Assembly (NCBI GenBank): GCA_046328715.1
Contig: JAXLWB010000046.1
Coordinates: forward strand, 20,200 to 84,199
Direction of reading: 5' to 3'
DNA length: 64,000 nucleotides
Source: JAXLWB01 sp046328715
GTDB taxonomy: Bacteria > Chloroflexota > Anaerolineae > Caldilineales > Caldilineaceae
The notes under the pieces are model-generated. The model saw only the letters and a list, made by a program, of their open reading frames with translations, searched no databases and was not told the DNA's origin. Made by a program: the position numbers and the translations under genes. Position 1 is the stretch's first letter; every line of letters starts with the position of its first letter. This document shows, piece by piece, positions 34,294 to 43,263 of the stretch.

Positions 34294-35577
34294 ATGCTTG
34301 AACCTACTACCCAATCCGCCATTCTACAAGCCGTCGATGATCTCTTCGACCAGCAGATCGACTTTCTCAAACAACTCGTCGCTATCCCTTCGCTGCGTGG
34401 GCAGGAAGCCCCAGCACAAGACTTGATTGCCGCTACCCTGCGTCGCTTTGGCTACGAGGTAGACCAGTGGAAGCTCAACATCGACGCGCTAAAAGATCAC
34501 CCCGGCTTCTCGCCTGTGATGTACGCCGATTACGAGCGCGCCTACGATGTGGTGGGGACCCATCGGCCACGCAGCAGTCAGGGCAAATCGCTGATTCTTC
34601 AAGGCCATGTCGATGTTGTGCCTACCGGCCCGGCTGAAAAGTGGACAACGCCGCCCTTTACACCCACGATCCGAGATGGCTGGATGTACGGACGAGGCGC
34701 AGGCGACATGAAGAATGGCGTCTCGGCCAATCTTTTTGCGGTGGAAGCGATCAAACGCTCGGGCTATCAACCGGCGGCAACCCTCTATCAGCAATCGGTG
34801 GTCGAGGAGGAATGTACGGGCAATGGCGCATTGGCAACCCTGCTGCGCGGCTATCAGGCGGACGGCGTGCTTATTTCCGAGCCGCACCGCGAAGAGTTGA
34901 TGAATGCCCAAGTTGGCGTGCTTTGGGTACAGGTGGAACTCAACGTGATGCCAGTTCATGCAGGCTACGCTGCCTCTACCTTCAACTTGATCGAAGCCTG
35001 TTTCCCGATCATGCAGGCGCTGCGCCAACTGGAAGCAAAGTGGAATGCCGACAAGCAACCCTCCTTTGCCGATGTGGACTATCCTGTAAAATTTGTGGTG
35101 AGCAAAATCCAAGGGGGCGAATGGACGTCGAGCGTGCCCTCACGTTGCAGCTTTGACGTGCGCATCGGTATTTATCCTGAATGGCAGGTCGCCGATTGCC
35201 AGGCAGAGATCGAAGCAACCATCCGCCAGGCTACGGCGCAAGATCCCGTGCTGGCTCACAATCCACCGACCATTCGCTGGCATGGCTTTCTTTCGCCAGG
35301 CTATGTGTTACCCAAAGGCAGCGCAGTCGAAGCAGCATTGGCTACAGCCCATCAGGCAGTCAACCATCGACCGCTACAGCGCCACAAAGCCACTGCGCTC
35401 ACCGACAGCCGCTTTTACGGACTTTACCAGAACACCCCTGCGTTGGTCTACGGACCTACCGTCAAAAACATCCACAGCTTCGACGAAGCAACCGATCTGG
35501 AAAGCCTGCGCCGCGTAACCAAGGTGATCGCCTTGTTTGTGGCAGAGTGGTGTGGGTTGGAGGAGCGATCTGGGTAA
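34294..35577 (+). CDS. M20 family peptidase/deacylase (ArgE/DapE/ACY1 type)
   Basis: This 427-residue zinc amidohydrolase has the metal site LILQGHVDVVPTG (His-x-Asp-Val) and GRGAGDMKNGVSANL (Asp). VVEEECTGNGALATLL holds the catalytic Glu pair. VLISEPHREELMNAQVGVLWVQVELN and LTDSRFYGLYQNTPALVYGP follow. It hydrolyses N-acyl amino acids or small peptides; substrate unknown. The start at 34294 (MLEPTTQS) is chosen because the upstream frame is not conserved and overlaps promoter sequence. Confidence 0.9.
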   Translation: MLEPTTQSAILQAVDDLFDQQIDFLKQLVAIPSLRGQEAPAQDLIAATLRRFGYEVDQWKLNIDALKDHPGFSPVMYADYERAYDVVGTHRPRSSQGKSLILQGHVDVVPTGPAEKWTTPPFTPTIRDGWMYGRGAGDMKNGVSANLFAVEAIKRSGYQPAATLYQQSVVEEECTGNGALATLLRGYQADGVLISEPHREELMNAQVGVLWVQVELNVMPVHAGYAASTFNLIEACFPIMQALRQLEAKWNADKQPSFADVDYPVKFVVSKIQGGEWTSSVPSRCSFDVRIGIYPEWQVADCQAEIEATIRQATAQDPVLAHNPPTIRWHGFLSPGYVLPKGSAVEAALATAHQAVNHRPLQRHKATALTDSRFYGLYQNTPALVYGPTVKNIHSFDEATDLESLRRVTKVIALFVAEWCGLEERSG

Positions 35578-35599
35578 AAGAGGATACAACGACTCATAC

Positions 35600-36481
35600 A
35601 TGAACAAACTTGGATTACATATCAGTGCTGATTTAACCGACTCCGACTTCGCCCAAATCCGCGACCTAGAATCCATCTGCAATCAAAGCGAAAAGATCAA
35701 CGTCAAGCTCAACTGGGGCTTGATGAAGATGCGCGAGCCAGACAAGCCGAGCGACTTCTGCTTCTATGAGCAAGGACAACTGGTCGGCTACATGCCACTC
35801 GACGGCTTCGGCGACCAGTTTGAGATCACAGCCATCGTGCATCCTGCATATCGTCGGCAAGGTATCTTCAAGCAACTCTTTGCCGCAGCTCACCAGGAGG
35901 CGATGCGCCGTAACGCAGCTCGGCTCTTGCTGGTCAATTACCGCAATTCGCAGAGTGGCAATGCGACTGTTCGCGCTTTGGGTCTGCCCTACTATAACTC
36001 CGAATACCACATGGAAACCAGCGCCGCCGAACTCACGTCACTGCCTGCCAGCCAGATCCAACTGGTTGAGGTCACGGCGGAAAATGTTAGAGATCTCTCG
36101 TCCTCGCTGGGCAGCAGCTTTGGCGCAGGCGAATGGAATTCGGAAGCCGCACTGCTGGCCGATCAGCAGCGCAAAGATGGCAAATATTATCTGGCCGAAC
36201 TAGCTGGTACGCAGATCGGTCAGATCGGCATGGTGGACGAAGGAAACCAAGCTGTCTATATTCGTGCCGTGGGCATTGCGCCGGAGTGGCGCGGGCATGG
36301 CTATGGACGACAACTTCTCTCGGCACTCGTGCAAAAGCTACGAGATGAAGGCTATCAACGATATGCACTGGATGTCGAGACGCAGAACACCAACGCGCTT
36401 TCGCTCTATCAATCGTGCGGCTTCCATGAGACGAATGTATATGATTATTACACCGTTCCGTTGGCTCTGGTACACGGATGA
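35600..36481 (+). CDS. Tandem GNAT acetyltransferase
   Basis: This 293-residue protein carries two GNAT folds. The first (~60-130) has YMPLDGFGDQFEITAIVHPAYRRQGIFKQLFAAAHQEA with the R-x-x-G-x-F acetyl-CoA loop. The second (~210-290) has QAVYIRAVGIAPEWRGHGYGRQLLSALVQKL with the RGHGYGR loop and ends LDVETQNTNALSLYQSCGFHETN. The tandem layout is seen in Eis- and mycothiol-synthase-like proteins. The acceptor is unknown. It begins 22 bases after the M20 gene, so is probably in the same transcript. Confidence 0.88.
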   Translation: MNKLGLHISADLTDSDFAQIRDLESICNQSEKINVKLNWGLMKMREPDKPSDFCFYEQGQLVGYMPLDGFGDQFEITAIVHPAYRRQGIFKQLFAAAHQEAMRRNAARLLLVNYRNSQSGNATVRALGLPYYNSEYHMETSAAELTSLPASQIQLVEVTAENVRDLSSSLGSSFGAGEWNSEAALLADQQRKDGKYYLAELAGTQIGQIGMVDEGNQAVYIRAVGIAPEWRGHGYGRQLLSALVQKLRDEGYQRYALDVETQNTNALSLYQSCGFHETNVYDYYTVPLALVHG

Positions 36482-36567
36482 CGCGGATGGCACGGATTCT
36501 CACTGATCTTTTATCAGTTTTTAATCCGTATTCATCCTGGCAATTTCCGTATGATCCGCGTACCGAT
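36481..36567. repeat. Nested palindrome of ACGCGGAT words
   Basis: ACGCGGAT (36481-36488) pairs with ATCCGCGT (36554-36561). ACGGATT (36492-36498) pairs with AATCCGT (36533-36539), and CTGAT pairs with ATCAG (36503-36517). The right side ends GCGTACCGATC, shared exactly with 25555-25565. Confidence 0.65.
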
Positions 36568-36587
36568 CACACCTATTTTCACATCAG

Positions 36588-37037
36588 ATGGATTCTATGA
36601 ATATGACCCCCAATCTACAACCTTCAAGCTTTTTTGATGAGATCCGAGCCATTCTAGCCCAAGCGCGGCAGAAGGCATACACAGCCGTCAACTTTGCGAT
36701 GGTCGAAGCCTATTGGCAGATCGGCAAACGAATTGTCGAGGAAGAACAGAACGGCAAAGATCGAGCAGATTACGGTTCGTTTTTAATCAAAGAGCTAGCC
36801 AAACAACTTTCACAGGAGTTTGGCAAAGGGTTTGCAATCGCCAATCTTAAAAATTTCCGACAGTTTTATCTGACCTTTCCAGAATTTGAAAAAAGCTACG
36901 CGGCGCGTAGCTTTTTGACATGGTCCCATTATCGACTCATCATGCGCGTGGAAAGTCCATCAGCGCGTGACTACTACATCTCAGAGGCTGCCGAGCAGAA
37001 CTGGAGTACGCGCCAACTGGAACGAAATATCAACTAG
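36588..37037 (+). pseudogene. Truncated YhcG/DUF1016 N-terminal fragment
   Basis: The 149 residues form the DUF1016/YhcG N-terminal domain: FFDEIRAILAQARQKAYTAVNFAMVEAYWQIGKRIVEEEQ, LSQEFGKGFAIANLKNFRQFYLTF and LTWSHYRLIMRVESPSARDYYISEAAEQNWSTRQLERNIN. Intact YhcG proteins are ~340-370 residues and go on to a PDDEXK nuclease domain. Here a stop comes exactly where the family reads RQLERQIN..., and the nuclease half is absent because the next 1.6 kb belong to an opposite-strand gene. It is likely a relic, although a stand-alone N-domain protein remains possible. Confidence 0.75.
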
Positions 37038-37039
37038 TC

Positions 37040-38653
37040 CTACTCGATCTTCTCTCCACGACTCACCACTGGAATATACTCCTTAATCGCTTTATATCCT
37101 GGCGGCGGTTTGAGAAGTGGCGGTGCTGATGCATTTTTACCAGTGAGTTGGCTTTCAAACGCAAAGAAATTCCACGTAATACGGCTCAGATCTTGCATAG
37201 TGCCGTTGCTGGTGCCCCAATCCATCCAGTTTTTGCGGTAGAGAAAGATGCTGATCACATAGGGTCCGGTCGGTCCCCAGACGAGAGCGACATCGCTGTG
37301 CGTCTCGAAAGCAAAGCCATGCTTGTGAACAATCCACTGCTGCTTGAACTTGGGCAGACCCGCCCAAGCCAACTCCTGAAACTCATCATGAGTCATGTAA
37401 TAGAGAATCTGCCAACATTCATCGCTCGTAATGTCATTCGGAAAGACCTCGAGCAGATGGCCCTTGCCCTGTGTACACTCGTAGATGGCAGAGAGAATCT
37501 CACCCATTTCACGCGGGGTTGATTGCAGATTGCTGTCGGGGTTGGTGTCCCAGACAGTTTGCTGATTGCCCGGTGTGGAAATCTGCGGCAATTGGACATT
37601 GGAATCGTAGCCCGACTGCATATAAGTACTGGTGTAGCCTAGCTCCTGCATCACCTGCGTAAAGTAACGTGTACCAGCACCGATATCGCCATCGCCCAGG
37701 AAGGTCAAGAGTTGGTTTGCTGCAAAGTTGTTGCTTTCACCTAGTGCATAGTCGAGCCACTGGCCGACTTGTTGTGCAGTCTCATCATCAGCGGCGATAC
37801 CATGTGGTAGTTTGCGCATAATCGCCGTAGCGATGCCAATTTTCATGGTTGACATGCCCGAAAAAGCGACATCGACATCCACGTTTGCTTCTTCATCGGT
37901 AGTGAGATCACGTACATAAACTGTGGCAAAGCCAGGGAAGTTGCTAAGTGTATCGCTCAACACCGCCGAAAGATCGAGCATGGAGGGGGTGGGTGGTTTC
38001 GTTTCGTCAAGCACCAGGTCGACCTGGCGATGATCGGGACGGGTCAGCGCATCAATGACGCGTGGCAGGCTGGCTTCCAGGTCGAGGGTGTAGCCGGAGG
38101 AACCGACCACCCACGTCCAATCGCGGGTATAGGCTCCGACAAAGCCTGGCGGGATCTCGACCGCCGATTCTGCTCCTTCGCTCCATCGGTCGGCGGGAGT
38201 GAGGGCATGTGGAGGTTGGGGCGTGGAGTTATGTTCGGCGGCGACTTGCTCTAGCCAGGAGCGCAGCTTTTTCTGATTGATCGTAAATCGAACCGGTACT
38301 GAGCGCCGCCGTTGTCCAAAGCCGAGTCCATAACGGAGGGCAATGTCGATAAAGTCGGTGCCGTGTAAAAACTGCCCAGCCTCCATCACCATCTGATCGA
38401 CATCGATCTGAAAGTCGATCAGATGCGGACGCAGCGCTATTCGTTCCTTGCCAAAGCGTACTTCGACTACTTCATCGTAGACTTCCTGCAAATGGCTGCG
38501 GATCTCGGCGACATCTTTGATCCCATCCACATCCACGCCCGCCAGCGTTACCCCAGGCGGAATCGGTGCCGCGTAAGCCTTAAAACGTGTATAAAGTGGG
38601 AAGAGCGCCAAACCGCAGAGCAAGAAGATGACGAAGGTCGTGAATCGTCGCAT
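37040..38653 (-). CDS. Beta-lactamase-like serine hydrolase with PG-binding-type N-domain
   Basis: This 537-residue protein has an N-terminal hydrophobic segment (residues ~5-24) as signal/anchor. The N-domain (IPPGVTLAGVDVDGIKDVAEI, ~30-215) is of the type that precedes VanW/L,D-transpeptidase proteins. A C-terminal class A beta-lactamase-like fold follows. The catalytic S268-x-x-K271 is in SGMSTMKIG, S307-N308-N309 replaces SDN, and HKHG is at the KTG position. It acts outside the membrane, perhaps on cell-wall peptides rather than drugs. It ends two bases from the truncated yhcG, tail to tail. Confidence 0.85.
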   Translation of the reverse strand: MRRFTTFVIFLLCGLALFPLYTRFKAYAAPIPPGVTLAGVDVDGIKDVAEIRSHLQEVYDEVVEVRFGKERIALRPHLIDFQIDVDQMVMEAGQFLHGTDFIDIALRYGLGFGQRRRSVPVRFTINQKKLRSWLEQVAAEHNSTPQPPHALTPADRWSEGAESAVEIPPGFVGAYTRDWTWVVGSSGYTLDLEASLPRVIDALTRPDHRQVDLVLDETKPPTPSMLDLSAVLSDTLSNFPGFATVYVRDLTTDEEANVDVDVAFSGMSTMKIGIATAIMRKLPHGIAADDETAQQVGQWLDYALGESNNFAANQLLTFLGDGDIGAGTRYFTQVMQELGYTSTYMQSGYDSNVQLPQISTPGNQQTVWDTNPDSNLQSTPREMGEILSAIYECTQGKGHLLEVFPNDITSDECWQILYYMTHDEFQELAWAGLPKFKQQWIVHKHGFAFETHSDVALVWGPTGPYVISIFLYRKNWMDWGTSNGTMQDLSRITWNFFAFESQLTGKNASAPPLLKPPPGYKAIKEYIPVVSRGEKIE

Positions 38654-38686
38654 GAGGAGATTATAGCATGGGGAGATTAGAGATTG

Positions 38687-38749
38687 GAGATTGGGAGATT
38701 AGGAGATTGAAAAGGCGAGACTCATTCAATCTCCTAATCTCCCAATCTC
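38687..38749. repeat. 25-bp perfect inverted repeat of GAGATT words
   Basis: Arms 38687-38711 and 38725-38749 are exactly complementary with a 13-base loop. Upstream words GAGATTA, GAGATTG, GAGATTG extend the left side to 38671. It separates two co-directional genes and lacks a T-run. The transcript would form a very stable stem. Confidence 0.85.
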
Positions 38750-38753
38750 TCCT

Positions 38754-40055
38754 TTACATCATCTCGCGCAACACACTGCGTGCCGTCTCCACGGCGTGGT
38801 CGATCTCGGCCTCGGTGTGGACGCCGGAGAGATACCAGAGTCCGCGCCCGATCACACGCACGCCGTGATCTTGCATCAGGCGGATGAATTGACCCATTTT
38901 CGGGCGGTCAAAGCTGAGGGTATCACGATAGTCGTAGACGGCGGGCAGCGAGGTAAAGCTGGTGTTCAACATCGGTCCCATGCCTTGCACGAGCAGGTTT
39001 TGACCGGTTTCCGCTGCTGCGAGACGTAGGCCGTCCATCAGCCGTTGTCCTAGTGCAAAGAGTCGAGTATGTACCTGATCTCGTTCGAGAATTTCAATGG
39101 TCTTGAGCGCGGCAGCGATGGTCGGGTTGCCGGCGTTCATGGTACCGGCATGGATAACTTTGCCCTCGGCAATCGGCTGCATCCATTGTTGTTTGCCTAC
39201 CAAAGCGCTGATTGGATAGCCGTTGGCCATTGCCTTAGCAAAGACAGCCAAGTCGGGTGTGATGCCAAAGTAACCTTGTGCGCCACCCATGCCCAAGCGG
39301 AAACCAGTAATCACTTCGTCGAAGATCAGGGCAATCCCGTATTGATCGCACAGCGAACGCAGCCCTTCGAGAAAGCCAGGGCGAGGCGGAATACAGCCAG
39401 CATTGCACATCACCGGCTCGGTAATGATGGCGGCAATCTCGCTGCTTCGTTTCGCCAGCGTTTGCTCGACCAACGCCAGATCATTCCAGGGCAGCACAAT
39501 AAATTCATCGCTCACCTCAGGCGGCAATCCTTGCGTCCACGGAATGAGATTGGGCGTCTCCCGTTCACCCAACGCCTCAACCGAAGCCGCCCCTACATTC
39601 CAGGCGACATTGTCCAGCCAGCCGTGATAGTGTCCTTCGAAACGGAGAAACTTCGGGCGTCCAGTCACCGCCCGCGCCACACGCAGTGCCGCATGATCCG
39701 CCTCCGATCCAGAAAGGCTAAAGCGCACCAGTTCGGCACAGGGAACGATCTGCTGGATCTTTTCGGCCAGTTCCAGTTCCAGCATATGCTGACCAGCAAA
39801 GAGTTGACCTTCTTGCGAGGCTTCAGCCACGGCACTGAGCACTTCGGGATGACTGTGACCAAGAATCAACGGCCCCTGGCTGAGGGTGAAATCAAGATAT
39901 TCGTTTTCATCGGCATCGACGATGCGGCTGCCTTTGGCCTGGGTATAGAAAAGCGGGTGCGGAGCATTGAACTTACGGAATTCGCTCGAAACCCCGCCTG
40001 CCAACACACGTTTGGCTCGTTCGTAGAGCGCTTGGGAATTTGGGTAGGTTTTCAT
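38754..40055 (-). CDS. Class III PLP aminotransferase (HemL/glutamate-1-semialdehyde aminomutase-like)
   Basis: This 433-residue fold-type I PLP enzyme contains RVLAGGVSSEFRKFN, DADENEYLDFTLSQGPLILGHSHPEVLSAV, FSLSGSEADHAALRVARAVTGRPKFLRFEGHYHG, ALIFDEVITGFRLGMGGAQGYFGITPDLAVFAKAMANGYP (PLP Asp and Lys) and HAGTMNAGNP. It is close to HemL but has no hem genes nearby. It may be a catabolic transaminase acting on an amino-sugar or beta-amino acid. A small region before the serine hydrolase carries the 25-bp hairpin. Confidence 0.9.
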   Translation of the reverse strand: MKTYPNSQALYERAKRVLAGGVSSEFRKFNAPHPLFYTQAKGSRIVDADENEYLDFTLSQGPLILGHSHPEVLSAVAEASQEGQLFAGQHMLELELAEKIQQIVPCAELVRFSLSGSEADHAALRVARAVTGRPKFLRFEGHYHGWLDNVAWNVGAASVEALGERETPNLIPWTQGLPPEVSDEFIVLPWNDLALVEQTLAKRSSEIAAIITEPVMCNAGCIPPRPGFLEGLRSLCDQYGIALIFDEVITGFRLGMGGAQGYFGITPDLAVFAKAMANGYPISALVGKQQWMQPIAEGKVIHAGTMNAGNPTIAAALKTIEILERDQVHTRLFALGQRLMDGLRLAAAETGQNLLVQGMGPMLNTSFTSLPAVYDYRDTLSFDRPKMGQFIRLMQDHGVRVIGRGLWYLSGVHTEAEIDHAVETARSVLREMM

Positions 40056-40164
40056 GGATTTGCTTTCGTACGTTGAAAAATCTGCGCTTCATTGCAACTT
40101 GTTTTCGCCATCATACCCTAAATAGAGTTTGTCCGCAATCGAAGCGCAGCAAATCCACCACCTC

Positions 40165-40932
40165 TCAGGCTTGCACAACCTCAGGTTCTCGCCACGTGCG
40201 TAACAGGTAAATGCCGTAAAGCATGAGCAGCGTAACCTGGACCACATCGAGAGGAATCGCTGGGAAGTTGGTGTATTTCAGAAAGAGGTCGTGTATGCCG
40301 TGCAAGATGACGACAAACCAAATCGTATTGGTACGCAAGCGGAGGGCGCTGAGACCGATGCCATGTACGAAGGCGCCGACCATCTGGGCAAGGACAATCC
40401 ACGGGTTGCGAAAGAGAAAGTTCGTGGCGTGCAGCAGTGCAAAGAGAATAGAGGAAATGACCACACTCTTTGTCACGCCAAGTGGCTTGAGAATGTGCAA
40501 GACAACGCCGCGCATTTGTCCTTCCTCCATAAAGCCAGTGAGCGCATAGCCAACCAGCAAATAGAGGAAGGTGCCCCAATCACTGGTCTGGATGCCTCGC
40601 AAAAAGGGCAAACCGATCACGACCAAACAAGGGATCAACAAAAAGCGCAGATTACGCCAGACACTTGGTGCGTTAAAACCCACCGTCTTCCACCAGCCTA
40701 ACAGTGCCAGTTCCCCTGCTACAGCTACTGACATGAGGATCGTCGCCACATAATCAGGTTGCCATTGAGGCACGAGCGCTTTGGCAACAATCCCCAATAC
40801 AATGGCAAGAAGGATATGCGCTAACGCAATCAGCATGGCTGAGAGAATCGGATATTCGGTGAAGAACGTGTATAGGGCAGAACGTAAACTGCCCGAAGTC
40901 ACTGGTGCAGGAATGGTAGATTGCATTTTCAT
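40165..40932 (-). CDS. CPBP family intramembrane glutamic endopeptidase
   Basis: This ~255-residue polytopic membrane protein has the Abi/CaaX-protease (CPBP) signatures in order: GFMEEGQMRGVVLHIL (EExxxR), FALLHATNFLFRN (FxxxH) and GAFVHGIGLSALRLRTN, with HGIHDLF near the end. Such proteins cleave or process membrane peptides, sometimes for bacteriocin immunity. ATG 40932 follows AGGAGG by five bases. A palindrome matching the two-component operon's operator lies 73 bases upstream (41005-41022), so it may belong to that regulon. Confidence 0.87.
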   Translation of the reverse strand: MKMQSTIPAPVTSGSLRSALYTFFTEYPILSAMLIALAHILLAIVLGIVAKALVPQWQPDYVATILMSVAVAGELALLGWWKTVGFNAPSVWRNLRFLLIPCLVVIGLPFLRGIQTSDWGTFLYLLVGYALTGFMEEGQMRGVVLHILKPLGVTKSVVISSILFALLHATNFLFRNPWIVLAQMVGAFVHGIGLSALRLRTNTIWFVVILHGIHDLFLKYTNFPAIPLDVVQVTLLMLYGIYLLRTWREPEVVQA

Positions 40933-41004
40933 CAAAGCCTCCTAGAAGTCGAATGTATTTCACAGTCATTGGTAAACATTCTAGGCGGCTCGGTGTTGAC
41001 CGTC

Positions 41005-41022
41005 ATCCGTCTTTAGGCGGAG
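41005..41022. promoter_or_regulatory. TCCGTCTTTAGGCGGA palindrome upstream of the CPBP gene
   Basis: It matches the palindrome at 43974-43991 at 14 of 18 positions. It sits ~73 bases from its gene's start, versus ~66 there. A -10-like TAGAAT follows on the minus strand. This suggests the adjacent NarL-type regulator binds both. Confidence 0.45.
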
Positions 41023-41088
41023 GAGATCCCCCTCTCTTCGCAGGAGATCGATGTATAGGTTGATGATTCATCCGCTGTTAGATAATCC

Positions 41089-41139
41089 GTGACTCGTGAT
41101 GCGTGAATTTTCGATAGCAATTCACGCATCACGAGTCAC
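41089..41139. repeat. 21-bp perfect inverted repeat of GTGACTC/GTGATGC heptads
   Basis: Arms 41089-41109 and 41119-41139 flank a 9-base loop. The left is GTGACTC, GTGATGC, GTGAATT; the right is AATTCAC, GCATCAC, GAGTCAC, plus one more GAGTCAC. It lies 60 bases beyond the end of the histidine kinase gene. Confidence 0.8.
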
Positions 41140-41199
41140 GAGTCACAGGAAGTATGACACCTCATCCTAGCACTCAGTACTGACAAGCTGAACTGTGTA

Positions 41200-43260
41200 T
41201 CAGTAAGGCAAATCCACTGTCACTGTTGTGCCCTGACCGAGTTGGCTGGCGATCTGCAATGTGCCGCCGAGATTAGCCACCCGTTCGCGCATCGATTGCA
41301 GACCAAGATGACCAGGGAATTGGCCGTTGGGATCAAAGCCCTTGCCGTTGTCGGCAATTTCTAAGGTGAGCTGCTGCTCGTCACAGCGCAGCGAAAGGTT
41401 GACTTGGGTGGCATTGGCATGTTTGGCAACATTGTGCATCGCCTCCTGGGCCACGCGGTAGAGCATCTCTTTGCTCGCCAAGGGAACATCCGGTTCTGTA
41501 CAGAAGGAAGTGACTAGCTTCAATTTATGGCGGGCTTGTAACGCGTCGGACTGTTTTTTCAACGCAGCCACCAACCCTTCACTCTGAAGCGACTCGGGCC
41601 GCAACTCAAAGATCAAGGCCCGCATCTCGGAAAGTCCCGCTTCGGCCAGCGAAAGCACGTAGTCAAGCGGCTCTGCAACTTTGGTCGGATCGCGCTGAAG
41701 CTGAGTTAGCGCAGTGCGTGCGCCCAGAGCGATGCCGTAGAGCGCCTGCGAAACCGAATCATGGAGGTCACGTGCCAGTCGCTGTCGCTCTTCCAAGGCC
41801 GCAACTTTGAGCTCTGCTTTTTTGACCTGAAGCTCGGCACTGGTGGCAGAGAGTTGCTGAGTGCGATCATGAAGTTTGCTCGCCATCTGGTTGAAAGATT
41901 CGGCCAGTTCGCCCAATTCATCCCTGGAGTTCACAGGAACGGTAACATCCAACTCGCCCGATGCAACCGCACGCACTCCACCCAACAAATGCAGCAAAGG
42001 ACGATTTAGGAAACGATAACTCAGCAGCAAACTGGCACAACTTGCCACTAGGAAGAGAGCAATCATGGCCAACAAGGTGTTGCGCACGGTCTCACGGCCA
42101 TCTTTGCGAATGGATTGCGAGACTGCCTGCGATTCTGCTGTCACCTCGCCAATTGGGACAATCACAGAAAGATGCCAGCCTACGTCAGCGAGCGGCGCAT
42201 AAGTGACCAGCATCAACTGATCATCGAGGGCGATCTGTGTGGCCCCAGTCTGCAACTGCTGAGCCGCCGCCAAAGCAGAGGCGAGTTCCGGGTTTGCCTT
42301 CGCCAGATCGATGCCTAAGAGGCCGGTCGGTGTGTTCTGTGTTTGTGAGAAGGTGCGGCCAACCAGCAGCGCTGCATCTTCGGACGGTGCGGCAATCAAG
42401 TGACCGTCGGCAGAAGTGAGAAAGGCAAAACTGGTGGGCGTCGGTTTCAAATGGTTAAGTTGCTCAATCAGCCGAGATAGCGAGACATCGATGCCAATAT
42501 AGCCTTGAAATTCATCCGCATAGTAAATAGGTGTGTTTGCGCTCACCAACAACCCTTGTCCAGCATCATCCACATAAGGAGGAAGCCAGACGGTCTTTCG
42601 TTCGGGGTTGTTTTTGGGCGCTACCGCAAACTCTTCAATATGCATCTTCTGGGCGGCTTCGGCAGCTCCATTCTCCAGCTCAAGTTGGGGCAGATTGCGC
42701 ACCGGATAATAGCGAAAAGTTAGCTGCGATCCTTGAAAGTAAATGCCCACAGCCGTGGTGGTTTGGGCCAGAAGGGAAGGGAAAAGTTCATCCAGCACAG
42801 CCGAGTCACGGAGGCTGCGATCTGTACGTGCATCGGGGGGGATGTTGCCGGGGTGCAATATCTCTGTTCGTCGCTTTGGATCAGCGTCGTAGTAGAGCAA
42901 ACCATCGACGCTATGTGTGAGCTGCGAACTAGACCACACAATACGGGCAGGACTAGCGTTCCAATTTCGCTGTTCCACCCCTGGCTGTGCATCCACCATA
43001 TATTGGGCGGCAATTTGGGTCAGATTGGCAGCCTTCTGCAATTCTGCATTGTAGAGTTGGGCTTCCAGGGCAGTGAGCTGGATCAACGAATTCTGGCTTT
43101 GATTCTGTAGGCTATTGGCAGTACGCTGAACCGCCGTCTGCTCGGCCAGGGTAAAACCTTGCGCCACCAGCCAACTAGTCGCCAAAGCCAGAATTACCAG
43201 GAAGATCAACAATCCAGCCGTGATCTTGATGCCGATGCCAACTCGGTTACGCTTGAACAT
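41200..43260 (-). CDS. Sensor histidine kinase (HisKA_3, LiaS/NarX-like) with Cache-type extracellular domain
   Basis: This 686-residue membrane kinase has a TM helix at ~12-34, a ~350-residue extracytoplasmic double-Cache-like sensor, TM2 at ~395-416 and HAMP at ~417-470. The HisKA_3 dimerisation helix carries the phospho-His H500 (RLARDLHDSVSQAL). HATPase has the N box EAMHNVAKHAN (~607-617) and DNGKGFDPNGQ (~637). It ends VDLPY. The sensor resembles amino-acid/carboxylate-binding Cache domains; the ligand is unknown. It is co-directional with the response regulator gene, with three bases between. Confidence 0.92.
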   Translation of the reverse strand: MFKRNRVGIGIKITAGLLIFLVILALATSWLVAQGFTLAEQTAVQRTANSLQNQSQNSLIQLTALEAQLYNAELQKAANLTQIAAQYMVDAQPGVEQRNWNASPARIVWSSSQLTHSVDGLLYYDADPKRRTEILHPGNIPPDARTDRSLRDSAVLDELFPSLLAQTTTAVGIYFQGSQLTFRYYPVRNLPQLELENGAAEAAQKMHIEEFAVAPKNNPERKTVWLPPYVDDAGQGLLVSANTPIYYADEFQGYIGIDVSLSRLIEQLNHLKPTPTSFAFLTSADGHLIAAPSEDAALLVGRTFSQTQNTPTGLLGIDLAKANPELASALAAAQQLQTGATQIALDDQLMLVTYAPLADVGWHLSVIVPIGEVTAESQAVSQSIRKDGRETVRNTLLAMIALFLVASCASLLLSYRFLNRPLLHLLGGVRAVASGELDVTVPVNSRDELGELAESFNQMASKLHDRTQQLSATSAELQVKKAELKVAALEERQRLARDLHDSVSQALYGIALGARTALTQLQRDPTKVAEPLDYVLSLAEAGLSEMRALIFELRPESLQSEGLVAALKKQSDALQARHKLKLVTSFCTEPDVPLASKEMLYRVAQEAMHNVAKHANATQVNLSLRCDEQQLTLEIADNGKGFDPNGQFPGHLGLQSMRERVANLGGTLQIASQLGQGTTVTVDLPY

Positions 43261-43263
43261 GCC

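Noticed and set aside
38687..38749. CRISPR array
   Set aside because: Words are 7-8 nt with no unique spacers between direct repeats; the structure is an inverted repeat.
39069..40076. 335-codon frame antisense to the class III aminotransferase
   Set aside because: It is the mirror of a well-conserved gene; the peptide has no family signature and GC-rich genes often carry long antisense frames.
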